NCBI GenBank assembly: GCA_922989275.2
Contig: OV277858.1
Span: 102,968,794 to 103,032,793, forward strand
Length of the DNA stretch: 64,000 nucleotides
DNA from: Gari tellinella
Taxonomy: Eukaryota > Mollusca > Bivalvia > Cardiida > Psammobiidae
Reading direction: 5' to 3'
Each line of letters starts with the position of its first letter. Positions within the stretch are counted from its first letter, which is position 1. Position numbers and translations under genes: made by a program. Below, in pieces: positions 47,601 through 48,529 of the stretch. The notes below the pieces were generated by a model that saw only the letters and a program-made list of their open reading frames with translations, had not been told where the DNA came from and ran no database searches.

Positions 47601-47736
47601 ATGCAATTATGAACGCTAATATTGATTTAATTTTTCTTTTGTTTTCTTTTAATTTCAGAATGACAGCAACTTTATAAGCACCATTCATGAAGCATACCTC
47701 AAAAGTCTGAAAGAATTGGCGGGTCACAAATCCTAG
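2424..47736 (+). CDS. DCP1: DCP1 (mRNA-decapping enzyme 1), 3' part, spliced over seven exons
   Basis: DCP1 is the cytoplasmic (P-body) activator of the DCP2 decapping enzyme, which removes the 5' cap of mRNA. The joined exons (2424-2613, 5614-5761, 6423-6570, 36134-36782, 38075-38192, 46659-46759, 47659-47736) encode about 476 residues plus a stop. All junctions are GT/AG and the phases agree across every intron. The last two exons carry LTKEQLQQALLHLIK followed by NDSNFISTIHEAYLKSL, which matches my knowledge of the DCP1 C-terminal trimerization domain (mRNA_decap_C). The middle is Ser/Pro/Thr-rich and low complexity, as expected of the DCP1 linker; it includes SLDALFRTASLQ, resembling the short DCP1 motif with a 'LFG'-type core. 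The N-terminal EVH1 domain and the start codon are not in the window. Introns are very long and filled with mobile elements. Identity is firm from the C-terminus and moderate for the linker exons, which are placed by splice sites and phase. Confidence 0.85.
2657..2887 (+). mobile_element. Family-A TTAA foldback MITE
   Basis: The ends are TTAACCCATTACCCC and GGGGTAATGGGTTAA, and one central hairpin arm has collapsed. Its right TTAA (2884-2887) is also the left TTAA of the next copy. Confidence 0.8.
2884..3051 (+). mobile_element. Family-A copy lacking the central hairpin
   Basis: It starts TTAACCCATTTCTCCATAG and ends CACGGGTTAA. The AAGCAGGC hairpin is missing, leaving about 168 bp. It shares TTAA with its left neighbour. 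Confidence 0.65.
3124..3615 (+). mobile_element. Family-A copy split by a family-C insertion
   Basis: Its left half runs to 3311 (ACCTGCTTTAA) and its right half resumes at TTAAGTGGTCAC (3555). The intact family-A sequence at this point is CTGCTTTAAGTGGTCAC, so the inserted element duplicated exactly TTAA. Confidence 0.8.
3308..3558 (+). mobile_element. Family-C TTAA foldback MITE
   Basis: The ends are TTAACTCTTTCCTCCCTG and GGGTTCAAAGAGTTAA. The central hairpin is CAGAGGGCTCCTTTCGGAGC with flanking arms ACAAACAGTGAAGACCC and GGGTCTTCACTGTTTG. It is inserted in a family-A copy. Confidence 0.9.
3648..4384 (+). repeat. Family-G repeat (AGCTCACC ends)
   Basis: It begins with palindrome-like AGCTCACCTGAGCC-AAGGTGAGCT and ends TCAGGTGAGCC-GGGGCTCTTG. 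The interior has loosely repeated blocks (AAATCTTCTTGTC, GATATTTGGCACA). A short open frame at 3491-3865 spans its left boundary and is not a gene. Confidence 0.75.
4402..4626 (+). mobile_element. Family-D TTAA foldback MITE
   Basis: It starts TTAACTCTTTGCATG and ends GCATGCAAAGAGTTGA. The central hairpin is GGATCCAGATGAGACGCCGC with its complement after GTTAC. Confidence 0.8.
4757..4996 (+). mobile_element. Family-A2 TTAA foldback MITE
   Basis: TTAACCCTTTACCTGATAG starts the element and GGGTAAAGGGTTAA ends it. The hairpin core AATGCGCCTTAAGGCGCATT is perfect. Confidence 0.85.
5089..5225 (+). repeat. Family-J inverted repeat
   Basis: GTCCAAGGTTATAAAGAG opens one arm and a degenerate complement closes it. 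Inner arms contain CTCAAGC and GATTTGAGC-type blocks. Related copies lie at 8789-8917 and 56106-56230. Confidence 0.5.
5436..5593 (-). mobile_element. Family-E foldback element abutting an exon
   Basis: The arms CTCATTAGAATCGTCTC and GAGACGATTCTAATGAG are perfectly complementary around TTC. It ends in TTTTCTGGAGCCC at 5593, 20 nt before the DCP1 exon at 5614. Confidence 0.75.
5614..5761 (+). CDS. DCP1: DCP1 exon (basic linker)
   Basis: The acceptor is TTCTATTCTGCAG and the donor is GAAG|GTACGA. It encodes 49 codons plus one base, including VRKKTEPKPMIDNPNAS and IIRPKPLKIPDTEDIVE. The phase continues from the previous exon (0) and hands over phase 1. Family-E element 5436-5593 ends 20 nt before this exon, and family-A element 5781-6031 begins 20 nt after it. 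Confidence 0.8.
5781..6031 (+). mobile_element. Family-A TTAA foldback MITE
   Basis: It starts 20 nt after the DCP1 donor at 5762. The ends are TTAACCCATTACCCC and GGCGTAATGGGTTAA. Its right TTAA doubles as the left TTAA of the family-B element next to it. Confidence 0.85.
6028..6269 (+). mobile_element. Family-B TTAA foldback MITE
   Basis: It begins TTAACTCTTTCAACACTAAG and ends GTTGAAAGAGTTTAA. The central segment AGATCAGAGGGCTCC has lost part of its partner arm; a complete copy is at 47021-47271. Confidence 0.75.
6423..6570 (+). CDS. DCP1: DCP1 exon (motif SLDALFRTASLQ)
   Basis: The acceptor is ATAATTATTTTAG and the donor is CAGAG|GTAGGA. In phase it reads DVEETGATRTPLTAG, then ISLDALFRTASLQQGGG and SKPPTILQ. 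The LDALF core resembles the short linear motif conserved in DCP1 linkers; that is a family-knowledge inference. It ends in phase 2, the phase needed by exon 36134, so direct splicing gives LQ-R-SVSM across a 29.5-kb intron. Confidence 0.8.
6600..6938 (-). mobile_element. Degenerate family-A copy
   Basis: A partial core (AAAGCAGAACGCTCC) lies near 6645, and an end CTAGAAACAGGCTATCAG-AAAGGGTTAA closes at 6938. The middle is poorly conserved, so the left limit is uncertain. Confidence 0.45.
6935..7186 (-). mobile_element. Family-A TTAA foldback MITE
   Basis: The ends are TTAACCCATAACCCC and GGGGTAATGGGTTAA, with hairpin core AATGCGCCTTAAGGCGCATT. It shares its left TTAA with the preceding degenerate copy. 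Confidence 0.85.
7218..7437 (+). mobile_element. Family-F foldback element
   Basis: The left end is ACAGTAAAACTTCTCTAC and the right end is AATAGAAGTTTTACTGTG. The inner hairpin is AAGCAAGGTGACAGTAAAAC with AGAAAGCTCCTTT cores. The CAGTAAAACCTC-type termini are pogo/Tigger-like, which is an inference. Confidence 0.7.
7807..8053 (+). mobile_element. Degenerate family-C variant (C')
   Basis: CACCCCTGAAACTTTAATTC opens it, the central hairpin is CAGAGGGCTCCTTAAGGAGC, and it ends near GGTTGAATGTGTTAA. It lies immediately upstream of the possible 72-nt exon. Confidence 0.6.
8068..8139 (+). other. Possible 72-nt cassette exon in DCP1 intron
   Basis: A pyrimidine-rich acceptor (ACTTTTCCTCAG) and a consensus donor (CAG|GTGAGG) bracket 72 nt. 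The length is a multiple of three, and the phase needed between the flanking DCP1 exons (2 in, 2 out) is free of stops. The resulting peptide (about 24 residues, with LRDHQHIVLEVSMYLSNHVQ) does not look like the Ser/Pro linker, and another frame is also open, so this may be a chance pseudo-exon. It lies just downstream of a degenerate family-C element. Confidence 0.25.
8140..9100. other. Intronic stretch, mostly unassigned
   Basis: It holds a family-J inverted repeat (8789-8917; arms around CTCAAGCATTTGATTGGTC) and a family-C fragment (about 8940-8995). The remainder shows no gene or clear repeat. Confidence 0.4.
9103..9118 (+). repeat. LINE target-site duplication, left copy
   Basis: AACCCTTCCCCCCATA is identical to 18023-18038, directly after the poly(A) run. 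TTAA at 9101-9104 is the end of the family-A2 copy that the LINE split (continuing at 18023-18231). Confidence 0.75.
9509..10594 (+). CDS. LINE ORF1 protein (coiled coil plus RRM-like domain)
   Basis: It encodes 361 residues from the ATG at 9509; the frame is open six bases further up at a GTG. ORF1 proteins of L1/Tx1-type LINEs bind the element RNA and act as nucleic-acid chaperones in the retrotransposition particle. In order: a polar N-terminus with a Lys run (about 31-52), a long charged coiled coil (about 68-205) with two near-identical 32-residue units (starting SMKKEMKKRDDKIDSFKN and SMKKEMKKRDEKIDILKN, 96 bases apart), then EQYSRRNNIRISGIPS, which opens the RRM-like core. A C-terminal domain contains VDIAHRLGPWKKERQRNVIV and a basic end PWPKRAKV. 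No frameshift or internal stop is seen. The pairing with ORF2 is inferred from the flanking duplication. Confidence 0.8.
   Translation: MSQPKTNKRAHSSTTTDLDSSALDQSIPSDRKSNIEGKNKKKKKKNTNKQRKMDEFYGQSDLQSEHEPSSVEQKIDLINEKLANMLTKDDSCFLKKIICTTLEEMKENILKTVIKRIEVLESDLHDKCVETESMKKEMKKRDDKIDSFKNESTQLKAKLEKETDSMKKEMKKRDEKIDILKNENVQLKSKLDTEKQAREKDNNDSEQYSRRNNIRISGIPSDNEKQPSGSVIDLVVKTLNEKTNLNIKATDVDIAHRLGPWKKERQRNVIVRLTRRQTKIEIMKCAKDLRQKKIYVNEDLTWLNQQVLSSLRLKDPEHVDKCWSFEGKLFLKYKNSTQNTEIKYKDYAVWLNKPWPKRAKV
11560..11755 (+). repeat. GA/ACAG-rich microsatellite
   Basis: Runs of GAGA, GACA and (AC)n give low-complexity open frames on both strands. Confidence 0.9.
13351..13595 (+). mobile_element. Family-A2 TTAA foldback MITE
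   Basis: TTAACCCTTTCCCTTATAG starts it and CAGGCTATGGGTTAA ends it. The hairpin core is AATGCGCCATATGGCGCATT. It is inserted in the LINE inter-ORF gap. Confidence 0.85.
13839..17600 (+). CDS. LINE ORF2: APE endonuclease, reverse transcriptase, zf-RVT
   Basis: The frame is open from 13803 to the TAG at 17598-17600, about 1253 codons counted from a GTG at 13839. There is no in-frame ATG before codon 43 (the 'DMQKSIYSEW' Met). Starting there would remove the first endonuclease motif, NILSFNCRGL, so the GTG most likely replaces the original ATG. The APE endonuclease (about residues 1-235) shows SFNCRGL, LQDTHF (Asp where Glu is usual), GDFNLVLD, RLDFFLIS and SDHS. The reverse transcriptase (about 470-790) shows NNRSPGTSGFSADFYK, WRPITLLNTVYKI, DFEKAFDSL (about 607), GCRQGDPLS and FADD (about 708). 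A C-terminal zinc-binding motif CTFCNKELETVEHLFWRC starts about residue 1137. The element nicks DNA and copies its own RNA into the break. Confidence 0.88.
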   Translation: MNILSFNCRGLHSKKKRLTVFQHLKGLKNDIYCLQDTHFTPDMQKSIYSEWGSDFVLSCNTSHSRGVAILFHKIDFKIHKEIRDTNGNFVILDLSVNDYRFTLASIYGPNLDQPSFYDKLFDNIDALGNVSYTICGDFNLVLDPDKDYYNYKHINNKHARNTLLQYISNRQLIDPFRELNPQKQLFTWRKQKPIQQARLDFFLISPSMATYLSDSSIQHSFCSDHSIISSSFQFNEFQHKSGLWKHNNSLLNDIEYINTINKKIEEIKEQYSLPVYNIDAINDIPNNEIQFSISDQLFLDTLLMELRGKSISYSSYKKKTNQNKEAKLKDEIYKIEQNLTEQNSGELVSLHNELKQINENKMKGHMIRSKVKWSIEGEKPTKYFCGLEKTNMHTKTVRKIIKDDGSEITKQHLILEEVKSFYETLYKSKDDITNQIEHNYFFEKENIPKLSIHESELIEGNITIDEATIVLKNMKNNRSPGTSGFSADFYKVFWKKIGIFVVRALNESYQSNKLSDTLTQGLITCIPKGDKPKQYLKNWRPITLLNTVYKIGTGCIANRIKTFLPKLIHPDQTGFLKGRYIGENTRLIYDLLHYTEEHDIPGILLLIDFEKAFDSLSWSFVRKTLKAFNFGYSIQTWFDVFYKDAKSTVTQCGFLSDFFRIGRGCRQGDPLSCYIFILCAEILSIKIRSNPNIRGIKINQTEYKLSQFADDTSIILDGSSESLNETLDTLSKFSEISGLKVNFDKTKVVWIGKKKYSSDTIKTKWKLTWNQQTFQMLGINFHVDLDKMIHLNYSSKLIEIEDTIKNWNRRVLTPIGKITVIKSLLISKLNHLFLALPKPTDQMINKLNNIFFTYIWGGCNKIKQSIIVKDYKEGGLKMINLRAFIDSLKITWIRRLILNNCGWIDIIKNSIDLNKMLNCGKHFYESLANKCSNIFWAETFIAFSKVFTDHIIDKNEIQDYPLFYNHMILVGQNSVFLKSWFNAGLHCIGDLVNEYGSIMNFNEFINKYNLSTNSLIYNGIKLAIEKGLENLKIQKRNLKSIQKPAFPPYIKILFKDSKGSKAMYECLNRNDDTPTCIQTWGKILGKKISNNDWKYIFHMPFLITNDTDIQWFQFRVINRILGTNSYLFKMKYADSPLCTFCNKELETVEHLFWRCPISQKLIKSTLFSIHNTFHTLNIEKMLLGFRQNAENVKNLILIFFKMYIFQCKYNKYKPTTQGLRSYLSLKHTLFKSIAVQNNPEDTFYKQWEQYTIL
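17601..18022 (+). other. LINE 3' UTR and poly(A) tail
   Basis: It contains a (TA)n run near 17670, T-rich tracts near 17815-17870, a GACCCCGACCCCGAC block near 17938, AATAAA at 17970 and the A-run from 18001. Confidence 0.7.
18023..18231 (-). mobile_element. Family-A2 copy, larger part split off by the LINE
   Basis: It resumes with AACCCTTCCCCCCATA then GCCTGTTTCTAG and ends GAGAAAGAGTTAA at 18231. The missing left TTAA lies at 9101. Confidence 0.75.
18316..18552 (-). mobile_element. Degenerate family-A TTAA element
   Basis: TTAACCCTCTTCCCTGTAG starts it and GAGGTACATGGTTAA ends it. The core hairpin is AAAGCAGGAGCTTTCTG. It shares its right TTAA with the next element. Confidence 0.65.
18549..19045 (-). 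mobile_element. Family-A2 copy split at its hairpin-centre TTAA
   Basis: Left half ends GAATGCGCCTTAA (18635); right half resumes TTAAGGCACATTCTG (18880). The uninterrupted palindrome has GCGCCTTAAGGCGC, so exactly TTAA was duplicated. It ends GGAACTGGTTAA. Confidence 0.85.
18632..18883 (+). mobile_element. Family-A2 MITE nested in the hairpin centre of another A2
   Basis: TTAACCCTTTCCCCAATAG starts it and GGTAAAGGGTTAA ends it, with core AATGCGCCTTAGGGCGCATT. It sits inside 18549-19045. Confidence 0.9.
19138..19553 (-). mobile_element. Family-A copy split by another family-A copy
   Basis: The outer sequence reads CAATCTGCTTTAA, then the insert, then TTAAGCTATTATCTGC. TTAA is duplicated. 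It ends GTGTAATGGGTTAA. Confidence 0.75.
19177..19417 (-). mobile_element. Family-A TTAA MITE nested in family A
   Basis: The ends are TTAACCCATTACCCC and GGGGTAATGGGTTAA. It is inserted at CTGCTTTAAGC of the outer copy. Confidence 0.85.
19972..19979 (+). repeat. 8-bp target-site duplication, left copy
   Basis: CTTCAAAC; the right copy is at 35544-35551. Confidence 0.85.
19980..20152 (+). repeat. Left terminal inverted repeat of the 15.6-kb element
   Basis: It has outer CATAGGTGGTTCTCTCG and inner TATATACAAGGTATACAACT, with an extra internal duplication of the A-run/TGTACCCTTACTA block relative to the right end. Confidence 0.8.
20153..22317. other. Left interior of the 15.6-kb element, CpG-bearing, possible leader exon
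   Basis: CpG-containing sequence with an ATTGGCTGTTGC CCAAT-type site near 20417 and a consensus donor AACGAGG|GTAAGT at 20553 could be a promoter and untranslated first exon on the + strand. ATG starts here run into stops within 15 codons. The tRNA-like AGGTGCGAATCCTGATCC at about 21035 is an isolated B-box-like match. The short minus frame at 21589-21837 has no supporting features. Confidence 0.3.
22331..22596 (+). mobile_element. tRNA-derived SINE with 13-bp target duplication
   Basis: The tRNA-like head has an A-box region TAGTCGAGGGGTAAAGC and a B-box region GTGAGTTTGATCCCC, followed by a body ending in CAATTAGCCCATTGATGGC-AGAAA. TTGTTAGGATTGA flanks it at 22318-22330 and 22597-22609. 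Confidence 0.85.
22640..23205. mobile_element. Cluster of degraded family-A copies
   Basis: A-type ends and cores occur near 22655-22665, 22690-22915 (minus), 22974-23098 (minus, TTAACCCATTACCTC start) and 23100-23200 (plus, TTATTCCTCCAGTAAAG). Limits are approximate. Confidence 0.55.
23306..23534 (+). mobile_element. Family-B TTAA foldback MITE
   Basis: TTAACCCTTTCAACCCTAAA starts it and GTTTGAAAGGGTTAA ends it. The central hairpin is GATCAGAGGGCTCCTTAAGG. Family-C-like fragments flank it on both sides. Confidence 0.8.
23787..23958 (+). mobile_element. Family-F element
   Basis: CAGTGAAACCTCTCTATTAG starts it and AATAGAGAGGTTTTACTGG ends it. The inner hairpin is partly lost. Confidence 0.65.
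23980..24540. mobile_element. Degenerate family-C and family-A fragments
   Basis: A C-like hairpin lies at about 23985-24070, an A2 fragment at 24178-24370, and the left part of an A copy at 24378-24530. Confidence 0.45.
24564..24750 (+). mobile_element. Family-E foldback element
   Basis: GGCTCCAGATAAGAAGG starts it; arms CTCATTAGAATCCTCTC and GAGAGGATCCTAATGAG pair perfectly; it ends CCCCTTATCTTGAGCC. Confidence 0.75.
25007..26245. repeat. Repeat element with ~190-bp tandem array and GCCGAC microsatellite
   Basis: It begins ACAAGAGCTGTCGGAGAACA-GCAAAGCTCGCC and ends GGCGAGCT. The interior has about five copies of a ~190-bp unit (marked by AATGTTCAACCCACAGGGCA), then a run of CGACGC triplets at 26165-26200. 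The open frames at 25431-25625 and 26052-26285 arise from the array. Confidence 0.8.
26470..27361 (-). repeat. Family-G element, inverted
   Basis: It begins AAGGCCCTGATATCGCTCAC and ends AAGCTCACCATGAGCT. Units of about 150 bp marked by GATAACTCTTGATTTATC and GTGTAAACACTGTTAAATAT repeat inside. Confidence 0.7.
27465..27696 (-). mobile_element. Family-A MITE, partly degraded
   Basis: The left end TTTAACACCATATCC is weak; the right end GGAGTAATGGGTTAA is clear. Confidence 0.65.
28189..29893. repeat. Family-G element with long inverted ends and ~145-bp tandem array
   Basis: The outer ends are AGCTCACCTGGCAC and GTGCCAGGTGAGCT. Inner inverted blocks are GTCCGTCCACAATTGTTCG and its complement near 29640. 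The interior repeats a ~145-bp unit containing GACCTAGTGACCTAGTTTTT and GTTTCATGAAGATC. Part of another G copy (about 28625-28930) lies inside. The frames at 29579-29895 are products of it. Confidence 0.75.
29925..29999 (-). other. tRNA-like (Pol III) sequence, minus strand
   Basis: On the minus strand it reads GACCGGCGGCAGTAGTCC, then ACACATTGG-CTACGG, then GTGAGTTCGATCACCC and GCCGGAC. The 5' and 3' ends pair over six of seven bases. It resembles the head of the SINE at 22331 rather than a functional tRNA; no SINE body follows. Confidence 0.45.
30000..30538. other. Unassigned stretch
   Basis: No gene, and no clear repeat beyond a GGACGGACTGAAGGACAGAC low-complexity run near 30375. Confidence 0.3.
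30539..30652 (-). CDS. Candidate exon of an unrecognised minus-strand gene
   Basis: On the minus strand an acceptor TTTTTTATATTTCAG and a donor ATCTG|GTAAAAA bracket 114 nt (phase 2 in, phase 2 out). The reading is AADDFVEWSGEFQFPFYWLC, then FGVSDCPTAVPKSDCYIW, with three cysteines and many aromatics, unlike random intron. A further minus acceptor/donor pair, AATGACAG and GAAG|GTATGC, occurs 85-120 bases upstream in its direction. I do not recognise a family, and a chance exon cannot be ruled out. It lies inside the 15.6-kb element, so it could belong to its transposase or to a captured gene. Confidence 0.35.
31145..31515 (+). repeat. Two-copy ~190-bp tandem repeat
   Basis: Two copies share ACAAAGGGCAATAACTCC, ATCTATCTGTATATGAAGTT and AAGTTATGCTCC. 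It is a repeat style familiar from bivalve genomes (inference). Confidence 0.65.
31772..32306. mobile_element. Small TIR element carrying a tRNA-like unit
   Basis: The ends AAAGAGACTCGCAACCGGAT and ATCCGGTTGCGAGCCCCTTT are inverted repeats with three mismatches. The interior contains the Pol III-like unit at 32083-32170. No target duplication is clear. Confidence 0.65.
32083..32170 (+). other. tRNA-like gene or pseudogene with A and B boxes
   Basis: GCACTGG at the start pairs with CCAGAGC at the end over six of seven bases. TAGCCGAGGGGATAAAG fits an A box, and GGTTCGAATCC is a perfect B box. A T-run follows within 20 bases (Pol III terminator-like). The T stem is only three pairs, and the region between the candidate anticodon-stem arms (CTTCC, GGAGG) is too long for a normal loop. 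It is therefore either intron-bearing or decayed; the anticodon cannot be named. Confidence 0.5.
32510..33330 (+). repeat. ~135-bp tandem repeat array
   Basis: About six units share GGAGATATGCTCCGGACAAG, AAGGTCAAGGTCACAGTGAC and CATCCCAAGATGTACTCACA. The open frames here on both strands come from the array. Confidence 0.8.
33835..33853 (+). repeat. (TA)n run
   Basis: A short dinucleotide run at the edge of a CpG-bearing region. Confidence 0.9.
33972..34478. repeat. Imperfect inverted repeat with a family-D core as loop
   Basis: The left arm (33972-34150) contains GGAAGTGC, CCCTGACCCGGCTAG, GGTTTTGT and CAATGG-TGCGAGTTGGCTACC. The right arm (34354-34478) has the complements in reverse order but lacks about 50 bases. 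The loop holds a family-D hairpin at 34190-34262 (GGAGCCAGATCAGATG with its complement). Confidence 0.7.
34713..35050 (-). promoter_or_regulatory. Possible minus-strand promoter and leader exon in the 15.6-kb element
   Basis: On the minus strand two ATTGG (CCAAT-type) sites at about 35025-35040 precede GCGC-rich sequence. A consensus donor CATATAG|GTAAGT lies at 34712. The last ATG before it (34749-34747) is followed by 12 open codons (MGSFEVDLQIHI) up to the donor. Several earlier ATGs meet quick stops. It could feed the candidate exon at 30539-30652, but intermediate exons would be needed because the phases differ. Confidence 0.2.
35460..35543 (-). repeat. Right terminal inverted repeat of the 15.6-kb element
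   Basis: The inverse complement gives CATAGGTGGTTCTCTCG, an A-rich tract, TTGTACCCTTACT and TATATACAAGGTATACAACT. Confidence 0.85.
35811..36096 (+). mobile_element. Family-F copies next to the large DCP1 exon
   Basis: One copy (35811-35982; CAATAAAACCTCTCTTTTAT to GAGAGGTTTTATTG) is followed by a second partial copy ending GAGAGGTTTTACTG at 36096, 38 nt before the exon. Confidence 0.7.
36134..36782 (+). CDS. DCP1: DCP1 large linker exon
   Basis: The acceptor is TTTATTCTGCCATCAG and the donor is AAAAG|GTTAGT. It encodes 216 codons after completing one split codon. Composition is Ser/Pro/Thr-rich and low complexity, with a helical island ELPSILKHIMSSG-VEDIERHH near the start and LLTPADLLQPSTALF near the end. 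The latter resembles a hydrophobic 'LLTP' motif of DCP1 linkers. CpG and C content is clearly higher than in the flanking introns, as expected of constrained coding sequence. A family-F element ends about 38 nt before the exon. The apparent minus-strand ORFs here are shadows. Confidence 0.85.
36870..37380. mobile_element. Degenerate family-A copies
   Basis: Cores with AAGCAGACTCCATC lie near 36920 and 37000. A clearer minus copy at about 37126-37330 has GCAGGTTGAAAGTAAAGCAG and CTTTCAGCCTGCTTTAAG arms. Confidence 0.55.
37385..37637 (+). mobile_element. Family-C TTAA foldback MITE
   Basis: TTAACTCTTTCCTCCCTG starts it; hairpin CAGAGGGCTCCTTTCGGAGC; the right end GGGCTCAAAGGG is mutated before TTAA. 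A family-A end (GAGTAATGGGTTAA) follows at 37651, so it probably sits in an A copy. Confidence 0.8.
37821..38014 (+). mobile_element. Family-E foldback element
   Basis: GGACTCCAGATAAGAG starts it and CTCCTTATCTGGAGC ends it, 60 nt before the exon at 38075. The hairpin arms are partly degraded. Confidence 0.7.
38075..38192 (+). CDS. DCP1: DCP1 exon (LTTELLSPMAF)
   Basis: The acceptor is TTGTTCTTGTTTCAG and the donor is CTACAG|GTAATA. It encodes QSNPNLAAAAASLTTELLSP and a Thr/Ser tail; the phase is 0 in and 1 out. The LLSPMAF motif resembles a second hydrophobic DCP1 linker motif. The minisatellite just downstream (38199-39535) is built of units resembling this exon's 3' end and donor. Confidence 0.8.
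38199..39535 (+). repeat. 75-bp minisatellite carrying splice-donor-like sites
   Basis: About 15-17 units follow the DCP1 donor at 38193. Each unit reads roughly CCTGAGGTAAGTTTGACAG, CTCTGCAAATCTGTAGGTAA, then AACAAAGGGAAACAACT. The later units are a second subtype with GAGGTTAGTTTTGATAG. The unit length is a multiple of three, which produces long open frames on both strands (38526-39104 plus, 38573-39094 minus) that are not genes. The first weak units repeat the exon's own CACCACAGCTACAG|GTAATA junction. Confidence 0.9.
39536..39662 (-). mobile_element. Truncated family-A copy
   Basis: Only the right half is present: TATCTGCTAGAATACAG to GGGATAATATGTTAA. Confidence 0.6.
39872..40172 (-). 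mobile_element. Family-A MITE with triplicated end
   Basis: The first 24 bp (TTAACCCATTACCCCATAGC-type) occur three times in tandem at 39872-39943 before the normal element, which has core GTGCCTTGAGGCAC and an end GAGGGAAAGGGATAA. Confidence 0.8.
40173..40339 (-). mobile_element. Truncated family-A copy
   Basis: It runs from TAAAGCAGCATTCTTC to GGAGTAAAGGGTTAA; the left arm is missing. Confidence 0.6.
40447..40520 (-). other. tRNA-like remnant
   Basis: On the minus strand it contains TTTAGTGGTAAGAGC (A-box-like) and AGGTTCGAGTCAC (B-box-like) with correct spacing. Stems are incomplete. It is probably a decayed tRNA or SINE head. Confidence 0.4.
40600..41822 (+). repeat. Family-G element with ~155-bp tandem array
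   Basis: AGCTCACCTGAGCTAGCTCA opens it. About five units marked by GTGTTTACACTCTAGAGGCC and GAGTTATCTACCTTTGAA follow; GTGAGCGATATCAGGGCC and CCCTCTTG close it. Confidence 0.85.
41860..42000 (+). mobile_element. Degenerate family-D copy
   Basis: GTCAAACAGTTTGCATCCTG and CATCTGGATCCAAACAG are remnants of the D hairpin. Confidence 0.5.
42108..43037 (+). mobile_element. Family-E element split by a hAT insertion
   Basis: Left part 42108-42159 (GGACTCCAGATGAGAGG to TCATTTTA); right part 42899-43037 (TCATTTTAGCATC to CCTTATCTGGAGCC). The halves form one E element once the insert and one TCATTTTA are removed. Confidence 0.85.
42160..42898. mobile_element. hAT-type non-autonomous element, 739 bp
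   Basis: The ends TAGGGATGGG and CATCCCTA are inverted. TCATTTTA (8 bp) is duplicated at 42152-42159 and 42899-42906. Subterminal GTATTGCAATATATTG occurs near both ends in opposite orientations. There is no transposase frame. TIR and duplication length fit the hAT superfamily. Confidence 0.88.
43373..43604 (+). mobile_element. Family-A TTAA foldback MITE
   Basis: TTAACCCATTCCCTCATAAA starts it and GGGGTAATGGGTTAA ends it. One hairpin arm is shortened. Confidence 0.85.
43605..44272 (+). repeat. 136-bp tandem array made of a MITE junction
   Basis: Unit starts (GTCTCAAACAATTTGGATCC) are at 43605, 43741, 43877, 44013 and 44149, exactly 136 apart and nearly identical. Each unit is a family-D hairpin plus the last ~23 bp of family A (CAGGCTATGGGGTAATGGG-TTAA). 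The array starts at the family-A end 43604. Confidence 0.95.
44714..46345 (+). repeat. Family-G element with ~155-165-bp tandem array
   Basis: AGCTCACCTGAGCCTTCGGC starts it and GTGAGCGACTTGTGGGCC-CCCTCTTG ends it. About eight units carry GGCTTATCAGTTTTACATAG and TAGCTTTGCCTTATGGTCC. Confidence 0.85.
46448..46637 (+). mobile_element. Family-E element abutting an exon
   Basis: GCTCCAGATACGGGGAG starts it; the perfect arms are CTCATTAGAATCGTCTC and GAGACGATTCTAATGAG. It ends about 22-25 nt before the DCP1 exon at 46659. Confidence 0.8.
46659..46759 (+). CDS. DCP1: DCP1 exon: first part of trimerization domain
   Basis: The acceptor is TATTATTTTTCAG and the donor is AAAG|GTAAGT. In phase it reads DRQLVEEKVKESDPLPV then AALTKEQLQQALLHLIK. 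The second segment is the first helix of the DCP1 C-terminal trimerization domain, which lets DCP1 oligomerise and assemble with decapping partners. A family-E element ends about 22-25 nt before the acceptor. Confidence 0.9.
46860..47000 (+). mobile_element. Family-D remnant
   Basis: CAGAATCCAAACTGTTTGAC, GTTTTTGAAAAGAAAATC and GTTGCAGACGAAAAA are right-half family-D blocks. Confidence 0.55.
47021..47271 (+). mobile_element. Family-B foldback MITE, complete
   Basis: ATAACCCTTTCAACACTAAG starts it and GATGTTGAAGGAGTTAA ends it. The hairpin AGATCAGAGGGCTCCTACAG and complement is perfect, with arms GTGTAGACCC and GGGTCTACAC. Confidence 0.85.
47659..47736 (+). CDS. DCP1: DCP1 terminal coding exon
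   Basis: The acceptor is CTTTTAATTTCAG. It encodes NDSNFISTIHEAYLKSLKEL then AGHKS and a TAG stop at 47734-47736. This is the second helix of the trimerization domain; joined to the previous exon it gives HLIK-NDSNFISTIHEAYL, the clearest DCP1 signature in the window. Confidence 0.92.
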   Translation, partial: NDSNFISTIHEAYLKSLKELAGHKS

Positions 47737-47824
47737 CGGAGTAACCTCCCCTGACTCCCCTACTGTGTTGTGTTTCAAGAGTTACTCATCTTGGAAACGA
47801 CACTTTAATTTCTTATCTAAGGCA

Positions 47825-48310
47825 TGGGCTCCAGATAAGGGGAGTATTTAAAAAAAACTATAATCTTTATCTCTGCTTTAAACCCTATGGTGTGACTACT
47901 CATTAGAATCATCTCTTCTAATGAGTAGTAACACCATGGGATTTGGTGCTGAAAGGATTGATTTGTTCAGTATACTCCCTATTATATGGAGCCCGGCTAA
48001 GGTTGTTAGTTTTGTCTGTGATGTGTTCATACAGGAGATTCTGAATCTTTAAGACAGGCTAGAAAAATTAAAAATCTTTATTTCTGCATTAAACCCTGTG
48101 GTGTCACTACTCATTGGAATCGTCTCTTTGAGACGATTCCAATGAGTAGTGACACCATAGGGTTTGGTGCTAAAATGAGAAAATATTGGATTTGTTCAGG
48201 TTACTTCCTCTGATATGGAGCCCGACTAATGTTGTTAGAAGGGCGACACTGTTTTTGTCTGTGATGTGTTCATACAGGAGATTCTGAATCTTTTAGGCAG
48301 GCTAGATTTT
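47825..48310 (+). repeat. Tandem duplication in the 3' UTR containing two family-E copies
   Basis: Each ~235-bp half has a family-E element followed by GAGCCCGGCTAA or GAGCCCGACTAA and GTGATGTGTTCATACAGGAG. Hairpin arms in the second are perfect (CATTGGAATCGTCTC with complement); in the first they are shortened. Confidence 0.8.
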
Positions 48311-48529
48311 TATTTTTGGTTGTTATTTCTTTTGTTTATGTCCCAGTATAATATTATACATATGCTTGACAAGTTGTTAAGGTACCACATAGATACACTT
48401 TTATATGCGGTTAATATATTCTTCCACTGAAAAATTAGTTCTACCTTTTATTCCAAAGTTTAAATATTTCAATATATACAGAGACAGAGAAATGGAGGAG
48501 GGCAACAAGTTCTCACAACATTAGATTAA

